40,326 bases of DNA from positions 1 through 40,326 of the forward strand of contig CALFWZ010000018.1 of the NCBI GenBank assembly GCA_937928405.1, in the 5' to 3' direction. This stretch comes from an uncultured Saprospiraceae bacterium. GTDB taxonomy: Bacteria > Bacteroidota > Bacteroidia > Chitinophagales > Saprospiraceae. Below the pieces are notes generated by a model. It saw nothing but the letters and a program-made list of their open reading frames with translations, had not been told where the DNA came from and ran no database searches. Below are positions 24,960 through 33,703 of the stretch, piece after piece. Each line of letters opens with the position of its first letter. The first letter of the stretch is position 1. The translations under genes and the position numbers were made by a program.

Positions 24960-26048
24960 ATGAATCTCTCCAATTTTTTTAAAGACCTCAAAATTATCGA
25001 ATTAGCCTCTGTTTTAGCTGGCCCTTCTGTCGGCATGTTCTTTGCCGAACTAGGTGCCACCGTCATCAAAATAGAAAATAAAACGACCGACGGTGATGTA
25101 ACGCGCAAGTGGAAGTTGCCTTCGGAAGATACGACTGCCAAAGATTCTGCTTATTATCATAGTATAAATTGGGGTAAAGAAAGATTATTATTGAATTTGA
25201 AAAATGAAAAAGATTTTCGAGTCTTAACCGATCATCTTGTTAATGCTGATTTGGTGATTTCTAATTTTAAATCAGATTCTGCCAAAAAATTAGGATTAGA
25301 TTATGCTGCTATTTGTTCGATTAATAAATCCATTATTTATGCCAATATTTCTGCTTATGGTCCCGACGATAATCGTCCCGGTTTTGATGTATTGATGCAG
25401 GCTGAAACAGGGTGGTTGTCCATGAATGGTCCAGCGGGTGGAAGTGCCGTAAAACTCCCCGTTGCCTTAATGGATGTATTAACCGCTCATCAATTAAAAG
25501 AAGGGATTCTAATCGCCCTTTTGCATCGCGAACGTACGGGTGAAGGTAGCGAGGTACAAGCAACCCTTTACGACAGTGGAGTGGCGTCGCTGGTCAATCA
25601 GGCGAGCAACTGGCTCAACGCAAGGCATCTGCCACAACGTATGGGTAGTCAACATCCAAATATTGCTCCGTATGGAGATATATTGTTGACAAAGGATGGG
25701 CAAGAAATTATTTTATCAACAGGAACGGAGGGCCAGTTTGAAAAACTGCTAGAGGTATTGGGGTTATCGATCATAAAAGAAGATCTGCGTTTTAGTAATA
25801 ATGCCGCTCGATTGACCCATCGCGCGGAATTAATGCAATATCTAAATGAAGCCACTGCTCAGATTTTAGCAGTAGATTTTTTAAGGCGTTGTAGAGAAAT
25901 GAGTGTTCCTGTCGCTCCCATTCGCAACCTGAAAATGGTTTTTGATGATCCGCGTACACAAGAAATGCTCCTGCCTGGAACCGACGAAAAAGGCCACCCT
26001 GTGCAAGTCGTGCGCAGCGTGGCCTTTAAGGTGAAAACGGAAGGTTAG
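24960..26048 (+). CDS. Class III CoA-transferase (CaiB/BaiF family)
   Basis: A 362-residue family III CoA-transferase, which moves CoA between carboxylic acids or isomerises acyl-CoAs (AMACR branch). The N-terminal signature is IIELASVLAGPSVGMFFAELGATVIKIE (12-39), with NWGKERLLLNLK following. The catalytic Asp is D143 in GFDVLMQAETG, the expected position after YGP. Later blocks include ALMDVLTAHQLKEGILIALLHRERTGEGSEVQATLYDSG and HPNIAPYGDI. Length is a little under the usual 380-400 because the C-terminal part is short. The substrate cannot be told; no acyl-CoA metabolism genes surround it. Its promoter is not evident. It is convergent with pgk. Confidence 0.92.
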   Translation: MNLSNFFKDLKIIELASVLAGPSVGMFFAELGATVIKIENKTTDGDVTRKWKLPSEDTTAKDSAYYHSINWGKERLLLNLKNEKDFRVLTDHLVNADLVISNFKSDSAKKLGLDYAAICSINKSIIYANISAYGPDDNRPGFDVLMQAETGWLSMNGPAGGSAVKLPVALMDVLTAHQLKEGILIALLHRERTGEGSEVQATLYDSGVASLVNQASNWLNARHLPQRMGSQHPNIAPYGDILLTKDGQEIILSTGTEGQFEKLLEVLGLSIIKEDLRFSNNAARLTHRAELMQYLNEATAQILAVDFLRRCREMSVPVAPIRNLKMVFDDPRTQEMLLPGTDEKGHPVQVVRSVAFKVKTEG

Positions 26049-26147
26049 TAAACTTGATATTTTTTTGAAAGGTGTGTATTTAATCTCAAAATCAACCAGA
26101 ATTTGGCGCTGTGGTTAATTGAACTTTTGTACTAATAAAACCTACTA

Positions 26148-26179
26148 ATCAGCAAATCCACCAATCCGCATATCAAAAA
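26148..26179 (+). repeat. Degenerate 8-bp-period array (ATCnnCAA type)
   Basis: Four successive 8-mers, ATCAGCAA, ATCCACCA, ATCCGCAT and ATCAAAAA, keep ATC at an exact 8-bp period. They look like a decayed version of the ATCAACAA array at 19177-19272. The array ends one base before the pgk stop codon, in the 3' flank between convergent genes. Confidence 0.55.
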
Positions 26180-26180
26180 A

Positions 26181-27386
26181 TCATGATTTCATTGCCTTAA
26201 TTCCTGGTAGTTCTTTTCCTTCTAAAAATTCTAGCATCGCACCACCACCTGTAGAGACATAGCTGACTTTATCATCCAATCCCATTTGATTGACTGCGGC
26301 GACAGAGTCACCACCACCGACAAGAGAGAAGGCTCCTTTTTTGGTTGCTTTGGCTACGGCCTTTGCAATAGTTTTGGTTCCTTTGGCGAACGGCTTCATT
26401 TCAAAAACGCCCATCGGACCGTTCCAGAGAATGGTTTTAGAATTGAGAATTACTGCTGTAAATTCCTTTTGTGCTTTTTCACCAATATCCAATCCCATCC
26501 AGCCTTTAGGAATTCGCTTACTGTATTTAACGGCCCTTTTTGCTTTCGGAGAAAAATCATCCGCAGTCATGGAGTCCTTTGGCAAATAAATATTTACCTT
26601 TTTCTTTTTGGCTTTGGCCAGTAATTTATTGGCGAGTTTTAAACGGTCATCCTCTACCAAGGAGTTTCCCACGTTACCACCTTGGGCTTTTAAAAAAGTA
26701 TAAGCCATTCCACCACCTACGATTATGTTGTCCGCAAAGTCAATCAATTTTTCTAATAATAAAATTTTATCGGAAACTTTAGCACCACCCACAATGGCGG
26801 TTAGTGGTCGTTCTGGATCGTTGAGTACTTTGGTCGCATTGGCAATTTCTGCATCCATTAAAAAGCCAAAAGATTTTTTCTTAGGGTTAAAAAATTGAGC
26901 AACCGTTGCCGTGGACGCATGTTTTCGGTGGGCAGTTCCGAAGGCATCATTTACGTAGACATCGCCGAGCTGCGCCATTTTTTTAGCCAAAGCTTCGTCG
27001 CCTTTTTCTTCTCCAGGATTGAATCGGGTATTTTCCAAAACGAGTACTTGACCTGGTTTTAATGCTTTGACCATTTCTTTAGCGGTCTTACCTACTGTCT
27101 CTGGACAAAACATGACTTTGACTCCTTTGAGCTGTTTCGAAAGATGAGGAACAATATGTTTGAGGGTAAATTTTTTCACATTAATACTACCATCTTCGTT
27201 TTTCTTTTTTTGAGGTCGTCCTAAATGAGACATGATGATAGCGGCCCCTTTTTCTTTTAGAATATGCTTGATTGTGGGTAAGGCACCTTGAATCCGCGTA
27301 TCATCTGTCACCTTATATTTATCATCTAGGGGGACATTAAAATCAACACGGAGTAATACTTTCTTATTTTTTAAATCCAAATTCAT
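26181..27386 (-). CDS. pgk: Phosphoglycerate kinase
   Basis: A 401-residue glycolytic kinase that transfers phosphate from 1,3-bisphosphoglycerate to ADP. Signatures in order: LLRVDFNVPLDD (11-22, with R13, D15, N17 for the substrate), SHLGRP (53-58), NTRFNPGEEKGD, NDAFGTAHRKHAS, VGGAKVSDKI, GGGMAYTFLKA, NGPMGVFE and LVGGGDSVAAV near the ATP site. Length is normal. It is transcribed alone toward the CoA-transferase gene; the 163-bp interval shared with the divergent Crp-type gene must hold its promoter, though no exact TAnnTTTG is visible on the minus strand there. Cytoplasmic. Lysine content is high. Confidence 0.97.
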   Translation of the reverse strand: MNLDLKNKKVLLRVDFNVPLDDKYKVTDDTRIQGALPTIKHILKEKGAAIIMSHLGRPQKKKNEDGSINVKKFTLKHIVPHLSKQLKGVKVMFCPETVGKTAKEMVKALKPGQVLVLENTRFNPGEEKGDEALAKKMAQLGDVYVNDAFGTAHRKHASTATVAQFFNPKKKSFGFLMDAEIANATKVLNDPERPLTAIVGGAKVSDKILLLEKLIDFADNIIVGGGMAYTFLKAQGGNVGNSLVEDDRLKLANKLLAKAKKKKVNIYLPKDSMTADDFSPKAKRAVKYSKRIPKGWMGLDIGEKAQKEFTAVILNSKTILWNGPMGVFEMKPFAKGTKTIAKAVAKATKKGAFSLVGGGDSVAAVNQMGLDDKVSYVSTGGGAMLEFLEGKELPGIKAMKS

Positions 27387-27501
27387 GACCAGTTTATTTT
27401 TAGTTAATTTAAGAAAATCAAATAGTGAAAATGAATAAATACCTACTTGTTTTTCAGTAAGTGGCGAAGTTAGCCGAAAAAAATTAAATTAAAAAATTAA
27501 G

Positions 27502-27520
27502 TAACAAACTTGCTTTGTTA
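27502..27520. promoter_or_regulatory. TAACAAA palindrome upstream of the Crp/Fnr-type gene
   Basis: TAACAAA (27502-27508) and TTTGTTA (27514-27520) are perfect 7-bp inverted arms with a 5-bp spacer, 29 bp before the ATG at 27550. A dyad of this size fits a dimeric regulator, perhaps the encoded protein itself. This is inference from position and symmetry. Confidence 0.35.
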
Positions 27521-27549
27521 GTTCTCAAGCTTTCTAGTATTTTTAGGTG

Positions 27550-28119
27550 ATGAAGGAGTATCAAATTTTAAAAAATATTGAAAAGCATATTTCCCTAAGT
27601 GATTTTGAAAAAGAGTACTTTATATCTGCGATATCAATCAAAGAGATTAAAAAGAAAAGTCTGCTTCTTAGACAAGGACAATTTTGTAAGCATCTATATT
27701 TTGTGGAGTCTGGAAGTTTAAGAGCATTCAATATCAATGAGGGTGGCAAAGAATCAACGATTATGTTTGCGGTTCAGGATTGGTGGGTTACGGATATGTA
27801 CTCGTTTGCAAAACAACAACCTGCATTGTTGTCAATTGAAGCTATACACGATTGTCGCTTGATAGAAATAAATTTTCAGGCATTAGAAGCATTATATTTA
27901 AAAATACCAAAGCTGGAGAGATTGTTTAGAATTCTTTTTCAAAATGCCTATATCAGAGAACAACTCAGGATTTTAAATAATATTTCTCTAACTACGGAAG
28001 AACGCTATCATAAATTTGTTGAAAAATATCCTCAGATCGTTGATAAAATCACCCAAAAGCAAATCGCATCCTACCTTGGTGTTACCCCTGAATTTTTGAG
28101 CTCGGTCAAAAAGAAATAA
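27550..28119 (+). CDS. Crp/Fnr-family transcriptional regulator
   Basis: A 189-residue protein with an N-terminal cyclic-nucleotide-binding-like beta barrel (about 20-115: SLLLRQGQFCKHLYFVESGSLRAF, then STIMFAVQDWWVTDMYSF) and a long dimer helix (about 115-145). A short C-terminal helix-turn-helix (about 163-189, ITQKQIASYLGVTPEFLSSVKKK) follows. The Arg-Ala phosphate-binding pair of true cAMP receptors is absent, as in most Bacteroidota members, so the ligand is unclear. The frame also starts at a GTG three bases earlier; ATG at 27550 is chosen. A palindrome at 27502-27520 may be its own operator. Two small enzyme genes follow on the same strand, starting 80 bp downstream. Confidence 0.9.
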   Translation: MKEYQILKNIEKHISLSDFEKEYFISAISIKEIKKKSLLLRQGQFCKHLYFVESGSLRAFNINEGGKESTIMFAVQDWWVTDMYSFAKQQPALLSIEAIHDCRLIEINFQALEALYLKIPKLERLFRILFQNAYIREQLRILNNISLTTEERYHKFVEKYPQIVDKITQKQIASYLGVTPEFLSSVKKK

Positions 28120-28199
28120 TTTTTTTGTTTCGAATCCCTCTTAAACTATCTTATTTTTTTGCTCCTCATTATTTGCGTTCTTTGCAAAAAAGAATATTT

Positions 28200-28559
28200 A
28201 TGATGATGATTTTAATTGCAGGTCCTTACCGTAGTGGTACAAATAATAACCTAGACCTGATCAAACAAAACATGGACAAGCTAGAGTCGGTGGCACTTCC
28301 AATTTTTCGCAAAGGTCATATTCCTATGATTGGAGAATGGGTGGCCAATCCTTTAATTGAGTTAGGCGGCTCAAAAGAAATTGGAGATGAGGTATTTACA
28401 GAAATACAGTATCCGATTGCACATCGACTATTGACCAAGTGTGATGCCATTTTAAGAATCGAAGGTGCTTCGAATGGTGCGGATCAGGACGTCAGGATTG
28501 GGAAAGAGTTAGGATTAAAAATCTATTACGATGTAAACGAAATTCCAGATGCAGAATAA
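28200..28559 (+). CDS. DUF4406 protein (nucleoside deoxyribosyltransferase-like fold)
   Basis: A 119-residue protein. It begins [27 protein letters not shown], a Rossmann-like start with the glycine turn typical of DUF4406 and related nucleoside 2-deoxyribosyltransferase folds; [36 protein letters not shown] closes the domain. The Glu that acts as nucleophile in true deoxyribosyltransferases cannot be placed with confidence. The frame is open back to 28125, but the extra 25 residues look non-native; the run of three ATGs at 28200-28208 marks the start. It overlaps the NudK-type gene by 11 bp, so translation is probably coupled and both may act on nucleotide-like substrates. Confidence 0.75.
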   Translation: MMMILIAGPYRSGTNNNLDLIKQNMDKLESVALPIFRKGHIPMIGEWVANPLIELGGSKEIGDEVFTEIQYPIAHRLLTKCDAILRIEGASNGADQDVRIGKELGLKIYYDVNEIPDAE

Positions 28560-29148
28560 AAAAATCCGAAATTTAAAAAAGGAAGTACTCTCTGATAATT
28601 GGTACACTCTAAGAAAAATTACTTTCGAATATCAGAAGAAAGATGGAACCTGGGAAACGCAAAGTAGAGAAGCGTACGATCGAGGAAATGGAGCGACCAT
28701 ACTGCTTTATAATAAAGAAAAAAGGACGGTTATCCTGACGAAGCAGTTTCGAATGCCTACTTATGTGAATGGAAATGAAACAGGTATGCTGATCGAAACC
28801 TGTGCAGGACTATTGGACAAAGATAACCCGACAGATTGTATTCGGCGAGAAACACAAGAAGAGACCGGATATCAAATCTCTTCCGTAGAAAAAGTTTTTG
28901 AAGCTTATATGTCTCCTGGTTCTGTAACGGAGATTGTTTATTTTTTTATTGCGGAATATAAGGATTCCATGAAGGTCGGAAAGGGAGGTGGAGTAGAGGA
29001 AGAACAAGAAGAAATCGAAGTATTGGAATTGACAATTGAAGCGGCCGTAAAGATGATGGCAGATGGTGAAATCAAAGATGGAAAAACGATTATGCTCTTA
29101 CAATATATTCAGCTAAAGGGGATTTTGTCCGCTGCTGAAATTCCATAA
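28549..29148 (+). CDS. nudK: Nudix hydrolase, GDP-mannose pyrophosphatase (NudK) type
   Basis: A 199-residue Nudix enzyme resembling E. coli NudK, which splits GDP-mannose into GMP and mannose 1-phosphate. Shared blocks are [27 protein letters not shown], the Nudix box from G87 ([23 protein letters not shown], with R100, E101, E104, E105, G107), [18 protein letters not shown] and [16 protein letters not shown], ending in [13 protein letters not shown]. The first Glu of the generic Nudix pattern is not conserved, as in NudK itself. It starts inside the DUF4406 gene (11-bp overlap). The stop lies at the edge of a hairpin that works as a terminator for the opposite strand. Confidence 0.88.
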   Translation: MQNKKIRNLKKEVLSDNWYTLRKITFEYQKKDGTWETQSREAYDRGNGATILLYNKEKRTVILTKQFRMPTYVNGNETGMLIETCAGLLDKDNPTDCIRRETQEETGYQISSVEKVFEAYMSPGSVTEIVYFFIAEYKDSMKVGKGGGVEEEQEEIEVLELTIEAAVKMMADGEIKDGKTIMLLQYIQLKGILSAAEIP

Positions 29149-29184
29149 AAAAACGCCTTTCCGCGAGCAGCGAAAAGACGTTTT
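29147..29184 (-). terminator. Terminator for the esterase-like gene (minus strand)
   Basis: Arms 29150-29164 and 29170-29184 pair over 15 bp around a 5-nt loop. Two C-A mismatches seen on the plus strand become U-G wobbles in the minus-strand RNA, and that RNA then runs into a U tract of seven. The hairpin is therefore better suited to transcription from the right. It begins 59 bp beyond the stop of the gene at 29244. Confidence 0.75.
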
Positions 29185-29243
29185 GCTGAGGGGCCAACCT
29201 CAATTTGTCTGAGACAAAGCTAAGACAAAAATATTACAACAGC

Positions 29244-30770
29244 CTAGTTGAAAGAAAGTTTTTGAGAAACAAAACCATTTTCAAATCTTACTTGTGCTAT
29301 ATAAAGGCCATTGGCCAAATTATGTCGTGGCATGGTAAATTGTAAACCATTGATATCAGTGTGTGCTTTTACCAAGCGACCCGTTAGGTCATAAACGTAA
29401 ATGCTCTGGATATTTTCCTTAGCTTCGAAACGAACGTCAACAGAAGCAGGATTTGGCATTACTTCTAGGCCCACTTCATTTGCATCTAGATTTACGGTAG
29501 AAGTAACTTCACAGCCTAATCCTAATGCTAGACAAATTCTGGGAGTTGCATAAGCCATCATAGAGTCCACTACAATTTGAGCTTCAGTTGCCTCAGTAGG
29601 ACAATCAGAACCCATTACACCATAAGGTTCAGCAGTCAAGTGGAAGTTCCACGGAGCGGATTCTGTTACATCATCAGAAGTAAAAGGGTAGAACCCAAGC
29701 ACTCCACCACTGGCTGTGCTGGCTGCTGTACTCACGTCAACAAGAAAATCATCACCGAAGATGTTATAATCAACATCAAATATTTCATTTAATCCCACTC
29801 CAGGTGCATTTACTAAAGGCATCGTAGTACAAGCTCCGGATACTTCCACGATTGGAAGGTCAATTGGAGGAGGTACATCTAGTACAGCTGTACCACAAGG
29901 AGCAAAAGGGTCTGTTACTACGTGATAGGCAATAAAAGGGGTATCGTCTGCATCAATCCAAGAATCCTCTCCATTTGCACCACCAGCAGCGATTCCTAAT
30001 TGGAATTCAGAAGAGTAGTTTACGTGATTTGGGTAACACAGTGTATCTCCCTCAGGTAAACCAGGGTAATTCGCTGGAGCAATACCAACAGTAGTTGCAT
30101 CTACGTTACCATTGATTTCTCTAACGACCATAGGAGCACCTCCACTGAAAAATTTATTAACCCAGGTATCTTCCACGACGTCTAAGAAAGAGCTACCATA
30201 TGCGATATAGCCACCCGTTCCAAAACCCCAAATCGCAATTTTACTAGGATCTATTCCATGAGGATTATTGTCCTCCGCAACTGTTTTCTTAAAATAACGA
30301 ACGGCGGTTCGAGAATCTTGAACTCCTCGGAAAGCTGCATTGATTAAGAAAAAAGTACGAACAGTTTGACTAGGATCTCCTGGATTCCAACCAATACGGT
30401 AATCTGCTACGGCTACTACAAATCCTTTCTTTGCTAAACGAGTAGCAAAATTGACCATGTCGTTGTCCTTTACGGTTCCACCACATCCACCGTTGACCTG
30501 TGGAGGTACAAAGTTACCAGTGTGCAGAAGGATAATTAACGGACGGTCTGTTTCGCTATCTCCTGTTGGCGTATAAACATCAGCATTTAATGGTCGTGGA
30601 CGTGCTTCAGTATCTCCCAGAAATAATCGAGGGGCAATGGTTGCATTAATACCATAGATTACATTTTCTTGAACTGTAACATCCGTGAAAATATCATCTA
30701 AGTAACGTTGACTAAATCCAATCTGGATCGTAAGAATGGATAAAAATAATAGAAGGGTAAAATTTTTCAT
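29244..30770 (-). CDS. Alpha/beta-hydrolase-fold secreted protein lacking the nucleophile Ser, T9SS sorted
   Basis: A 508-residue secreted protein: signal peptide (about 1-20), alpha/beta-hydrolase fold (about 55-420), T9SS type A sorting domain (about 434-508, VMPNPASVDVRF to SQKLSFN). The fold is supported by PLIILLHTGNF (oxyanion strand), FVVAVADYRIGW, FRGVQDSRTAVRYF and IAIWGFGTGGYIAYG. The last is the nucleophile elbow, normally GxSxGG; here residues 182-187 read G-F-G-T-G-G, so the Ser is Gly184. It is probably catalytically inactive or uses another mechanism. It lies 128 bp downstream of a TonB-dependent receptor on the same strand, so the two may form an uptake pair, this protein acting as a surface binder. 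Confidence 0.8.
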   Translation of the reverse strand: MKNFTLLLFLSILTIQIGFSQRYLDDIFTDVTVQENVIYGINATIAPRLFLGDTEARPRPLNADVYTPTGDSETDRPLIILLHTGNFVPPQVNGGCGGTVKDNDMVNFATRLAKKGFVVAVADYRIGWNPGDPSQTVRTFFLINAAFRGVQDSRTAVRYFKKTVAEDNNPHGIDPSKIAIWGFGTGGYIAYGSSFLDVVEDTWVNKFFSGGAPMVVREINGNVDATTVGIAPANYPGLPEGDTLCYPNHVNYSSEFQLGIAAGGANGEDSWIDADDTPFIAYHVVTDPFAPCGTAVLDVPPPIDLPIVEVSGACTTMPLVNAPGVGLNEIFDVDYNIFGDDFLVDVSTAASTASGGVLGFYPFTSDDVTESAPWNFHLTAEPYGVMGSDCPTEATEAQIVVDSMMAYATPRICLALGLGCEVTSTVNLDANEVGLEVMPNPASVDVRFEAKENIQSIYVYDLTGRLVKAHTDINGLQFTMPRHNLANGLYIAQVRFENGFVSQKLSFN

Positions 30771-30898
30771 AAATCTAAATTTGTGTTAAGAATTGATTTG
30801 TTAAAAATCGTTCAATGATAGCTAATTATTAGATTCAATGAATCCAGTACCACTAAACAAAGTATTTTGAATAAAATCTATTGTTAAAAAATATTTTA

Positions 30899-33703
30899 TT
30901 ACTTTTTGACAAAATCATAAGTAGCAGAAATATAGCCTAGTCTGCCAATTTCTGGTCCACCATATGTTTGTGAAGCTCGGTTATCTAAAATATTGGAAGC
31001 ACCGATTTTGAACGTTGTATTTATCTTTTTGAAAGTAACATTCCACTGAACATCTAGCAAAGAGTAGCTGTCAATAAATCCAGTGAACTGTGGTGATCCT
31101 TCGAAGAGGAATCCTTCAATCCATTTATAATTTAAACTAAAACCCGTATTTTCGAGTCGGACAAAGCCCAAATTAAGCGGCAAATTTCTTCCGGAGATTC
31201 CTAGGTTAAATTTATGTTCCGGGGTGTTAAAGGCTGGAATTATCGGGTCATCATCAAAGGTTTTATTGAGCTTGTTCCAAGAATAATTACCGTTGAAGCT
31301 ATAATATTTGGCAAAATAATAATTTAGTCCAATGGCAAACCCTTGGGTAGTTACGGTATTTACCGAGTTAGCTGCAACTCGGAAAGCTTCGGTATTTATG
31401 GCCGTATTAAATGCCGTAAAATCTGACTGAAGTCCAATGTTAAAACCGATAAAATCATCGTAAATACTATAGTAATAACTAGCGTCTAGATAGAGTGCGT
31501 CAAAAAGAGTCGTACGATATCCTATTTCAAAAGTCTTTACTTTTTCAGGTTGCACCGCATCGACGTTAAAATAAACTAAAGAGTCTCGCTCATTTAATGA
31601 CTCTCTATAGGTTTGGAAAGACTCGATGGTAATTAAACTATCGAAACCATTCAAATTACCCAATAGAGTAGCTCGCCCGACATCGAGGTTAAGGTACTGA
31701 TCTGAAAGTGTAGGATTTCGGATACCTCCAGAAAAAGAAAATCTAATGAAATTTACTGGATCAGGTGACCAAACAAGAGATATGGCTGGAGTAACAAGTA
31801 CATTAAAATTTTCATTTTTATCAGCACGAAAAGTAGCGGCTACTGTCAATTCTCTTCCAAATTTTTTCGTAACACCAGCGTAGGCGCCGACTTCTCTGTT
31901 TTTTATAACGACTCCATTGGTATCGCTAAATACCGTTCCTTCAGATTTGGGAGCGTACATTCTAGCGCTAGCACCAACTCTGATTTCATCAAATAAATCG
32001 GTTTTAAATTTATACTCTCCCGCAACATGATAAAGTGCAGATTCATCGAAAAATCGCGTTCCTCCTTCATTATTCTTTAAGCTGGTAATACTATCAAATG
32101 CTTGTCGGAAACGATCTGTTCCAGGTACAAAGAAATCGCGGCTATCTGGTAAAGTAGGATTCGCGATATTAGCAAAATCGCGAGCCTCTTCGTGAAAACC
32201 GGTCAATAGCTCTGCGTTTTCCTTAGGGAAATTAATCGCTCCTTCTCGATCAAAAATCTGCATCCCATTCACTATTGTTGCTTCCGGATATCCAGCTTCT
32301 AATAATCGTTCGTTTACATTATTTAACCAATACCTTTCGTAATCATTGTACCAGTTAGTATTTAACTTTGCAGTTTCTTGTAATCGTAATGCGGTAAAAT
32401 AAGGATCATAAGAATCACCTGCATTCTCGTGAGTAGCGTATGCTCTGATAAAGAATTTATCTTTCTTGCGGAATTCAATTCTATTTTGGAAAAATCTTAA
32501 ATTTCGTAAACTAAATCGATTATCTCCCTGATAAACAGTAGTTCCCGTTCCTACACTGGAAGAAAGAATTATTTCAGGAGATTCGTAATCCTTGGAGGGA
32601 TTAGTTCGGAAATGAACAGAAACATTTCCTTTTAAATTTTCTGTATCATAGTCTACCAGATCAATTTCATCATATCCTTGACGGTGAACAATGCCTAATC
32701 CAGCGGTTCTTTCTGTTAGGTTTGCTTCATCCGTATAGTCCCCTGCACCAGAATATTCATCTCCATACGTATTCACGCGATCCCAACCACCTGGATTTCC
32801 AGTTGGTGATTCTGTTCCATCTACCGCTTGATTATTATCAGCAACCCAATCATCTGCACGTAACGCAAAAAGATTGAGTTTAAAAGCCATAAATGGTTTA
32901 CCTTCTTTATTGAGTACATGATCCGCATAACGGATCGCTCCAGAAACAAGATTTCGTTCTCCTGCCTTTACCATTGCACTTAATCCTCTTTGAAAGAATG
33001 GATTTTTTGTTTCCATGGCAATTACACCATTAAAAGCATTAGGTCCGTAATAAGCAGAACTTGCTCCTTGGATTAAATCTACTTTTAAAACATCCAATTC
33101 AGAAGAACCTAAAAAATTACCTAATGAGAAGTTCAACCCCGGTGCTTGATTATCAACTCCGTCGATGGTTTGCAGTGAACGAACGGGAGAAGTAGAGTTA
33201 AAACCTCGTGTATTGATTACTTTAAACCCTAAACTAGCTGCCGTCAAATCCACTCCTTTGAGCGAGCCAAGTCCATCGTAGAAATTTTCGGCAGGTGTTT
33301 CTTTGATGGCGAGTAGGTCCATACTTTCTACCGTGAGGGGAGCAGCTTTTTGTTTATCGGATACTCGCTGTCCTTTGACAACTACCTCAGCAGTGGTAAT
33401 GGCTCCTTCGCCTAATTTCAAATCGAGGCTTTGTTCGGCGTTTTCGACAATCACCTCTTTATCAACATAACCAATATAGGAAAGAATTAGGGTAACTGGA
33501 TAGGTGGCATCATTAGCTTGAAAATTAAAAGAACCATCCCAATCCGTTACCGTTCCAGTGGTTGTTCCTTTTATGATGACATTTGCACCGATGAGTTCTT
33601 CGCCGGTACTTTCATCTTTCAAGGTTCCTTTGAAGGTGATTTGGGCCGTTATTCCACTTACGATGAGAAAGAAGAAAAGAGTAGGGAGTAATCTTTTTAG
33701 CAT
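30899..33703 (-). CDS. TonB-dependent receptor with carboxypeptidase-regulatory-like domain
   Basis: A 934-residue outer-membrane receptor. Signal peptide about 1-20; carboxypeptidase-regulatory-like domain about 22-108 (FKGTLKDESTGEELIGANVIIKGT, ILSYIGYVDKEVIV); plug about 118-240 (NTRGFNSTSPVRSLQTIDGVDNQAPG, then VDLIQGASSAYYGPNAFNGVIAMETKNP); then a 22-strand-type barrel ending in ISATYDFVKK. It resembles SusC-like receptors in its N-terminal domain but no SusD gene follows. Instead the gene downstream encodes the T9SS esterase-fold protein. It imports a ligand across the outer membrane using TonB energy; the ligand is unknown. Its upstream gap of 395 bp separates it from the phosphoribosyltransferase gene. 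Confidence 0.92.
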   Translation of the reverse strand: MLKRLLPTLFFFLIVSGITAQITFKGTLKDESTGEELIGANVIIKGTTTGTVTDWDGSFNFQANDATYPVTLILSYIGYVDKEVIVENAEQSLDLKLGEGAITTAEVVVKGQRVSDKQKAAPLTVESMDLLAIKETPAENFYDGLGSLKGVDLTAASLGFKVINTRGFNSTSPVRSLQTIDGVDNQAPGLNFSLGNFLGSSELDVLKVDLIQGASSAYYGPNAFNGVIAMETKNPFFQRGLSAMVKAGERNLVSGAIRYADHVLNKEGKPFMAFKLNLFALRADDWVADNNQAVDGTESPTGNPGGWDRVNTYGDEYSGAGDYTDEANLTERTAGLGIVHRQGYDEIDLVDYDTENLKGNVSVHFRTNPSKDYESPEIILSSSVGTGTTVYQGDNRFSLRNLRFFQNRIEFRKKDKFFIRAYATHENAGDSYDPYFTALRLQETAKLNTNWYNDYERYWLNNVNERLLEAGYPEATIVNGMQIFDREGAINFPKENAELLTGFHEEARDFANIANPTLPDSRDFFVPGTDRFRQAFDSITSLKNNEGGTRFFDESALYHVAGEYKFKTDLFDEIRVGASARMYAPKSEGTVFSDTNGVVIKNREVGAYAGVTKKFGRELTVAATFRADKNENFNVLVTPAISLVWSPDPVNFIRFSFSGGIRNPTLSDQYLNLDVGRATLLGNLNGFDSLITIESFQTYRESLNERDSLVYFNVDAVQPEKVKTFEIGYRTTLFDALYLDASYYYSIYDDFIGFNIGLQSDFTAFNTAINTEAFRVAANSVNTVTTQGFAIGLNYYFAKYYSFNGNYSWNKLNKTFDDDPIIPAFNTPEHKFNLGISGRNLPLNLGFVRLENTGFSLNYKWIEGFLFEGSPQFTGFIDSYSLLDVQWNVTFKKINTTFKIGASNILDNRASQTYGGPEIGRLGYISATYDFVKK

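Noticed and set aside
26286..26624. Open frame of 112 codons opposite pgk
   Set aside because: Antisense to a highly conserved gene, with no recognisable protein features.
28129..28140. tRNA T-loop-like TTTCGAATCCCT
   Set aside because: No acceptor stem, D-loop or anticodon stem can be drawn around it, and it directly follows a coding region.
28125..28199. Longer start for the DUF4406 gene
   Set aside because: The extra 25 residues are not part of the domain; the ATG run at 28200 directly precedes the domain start.
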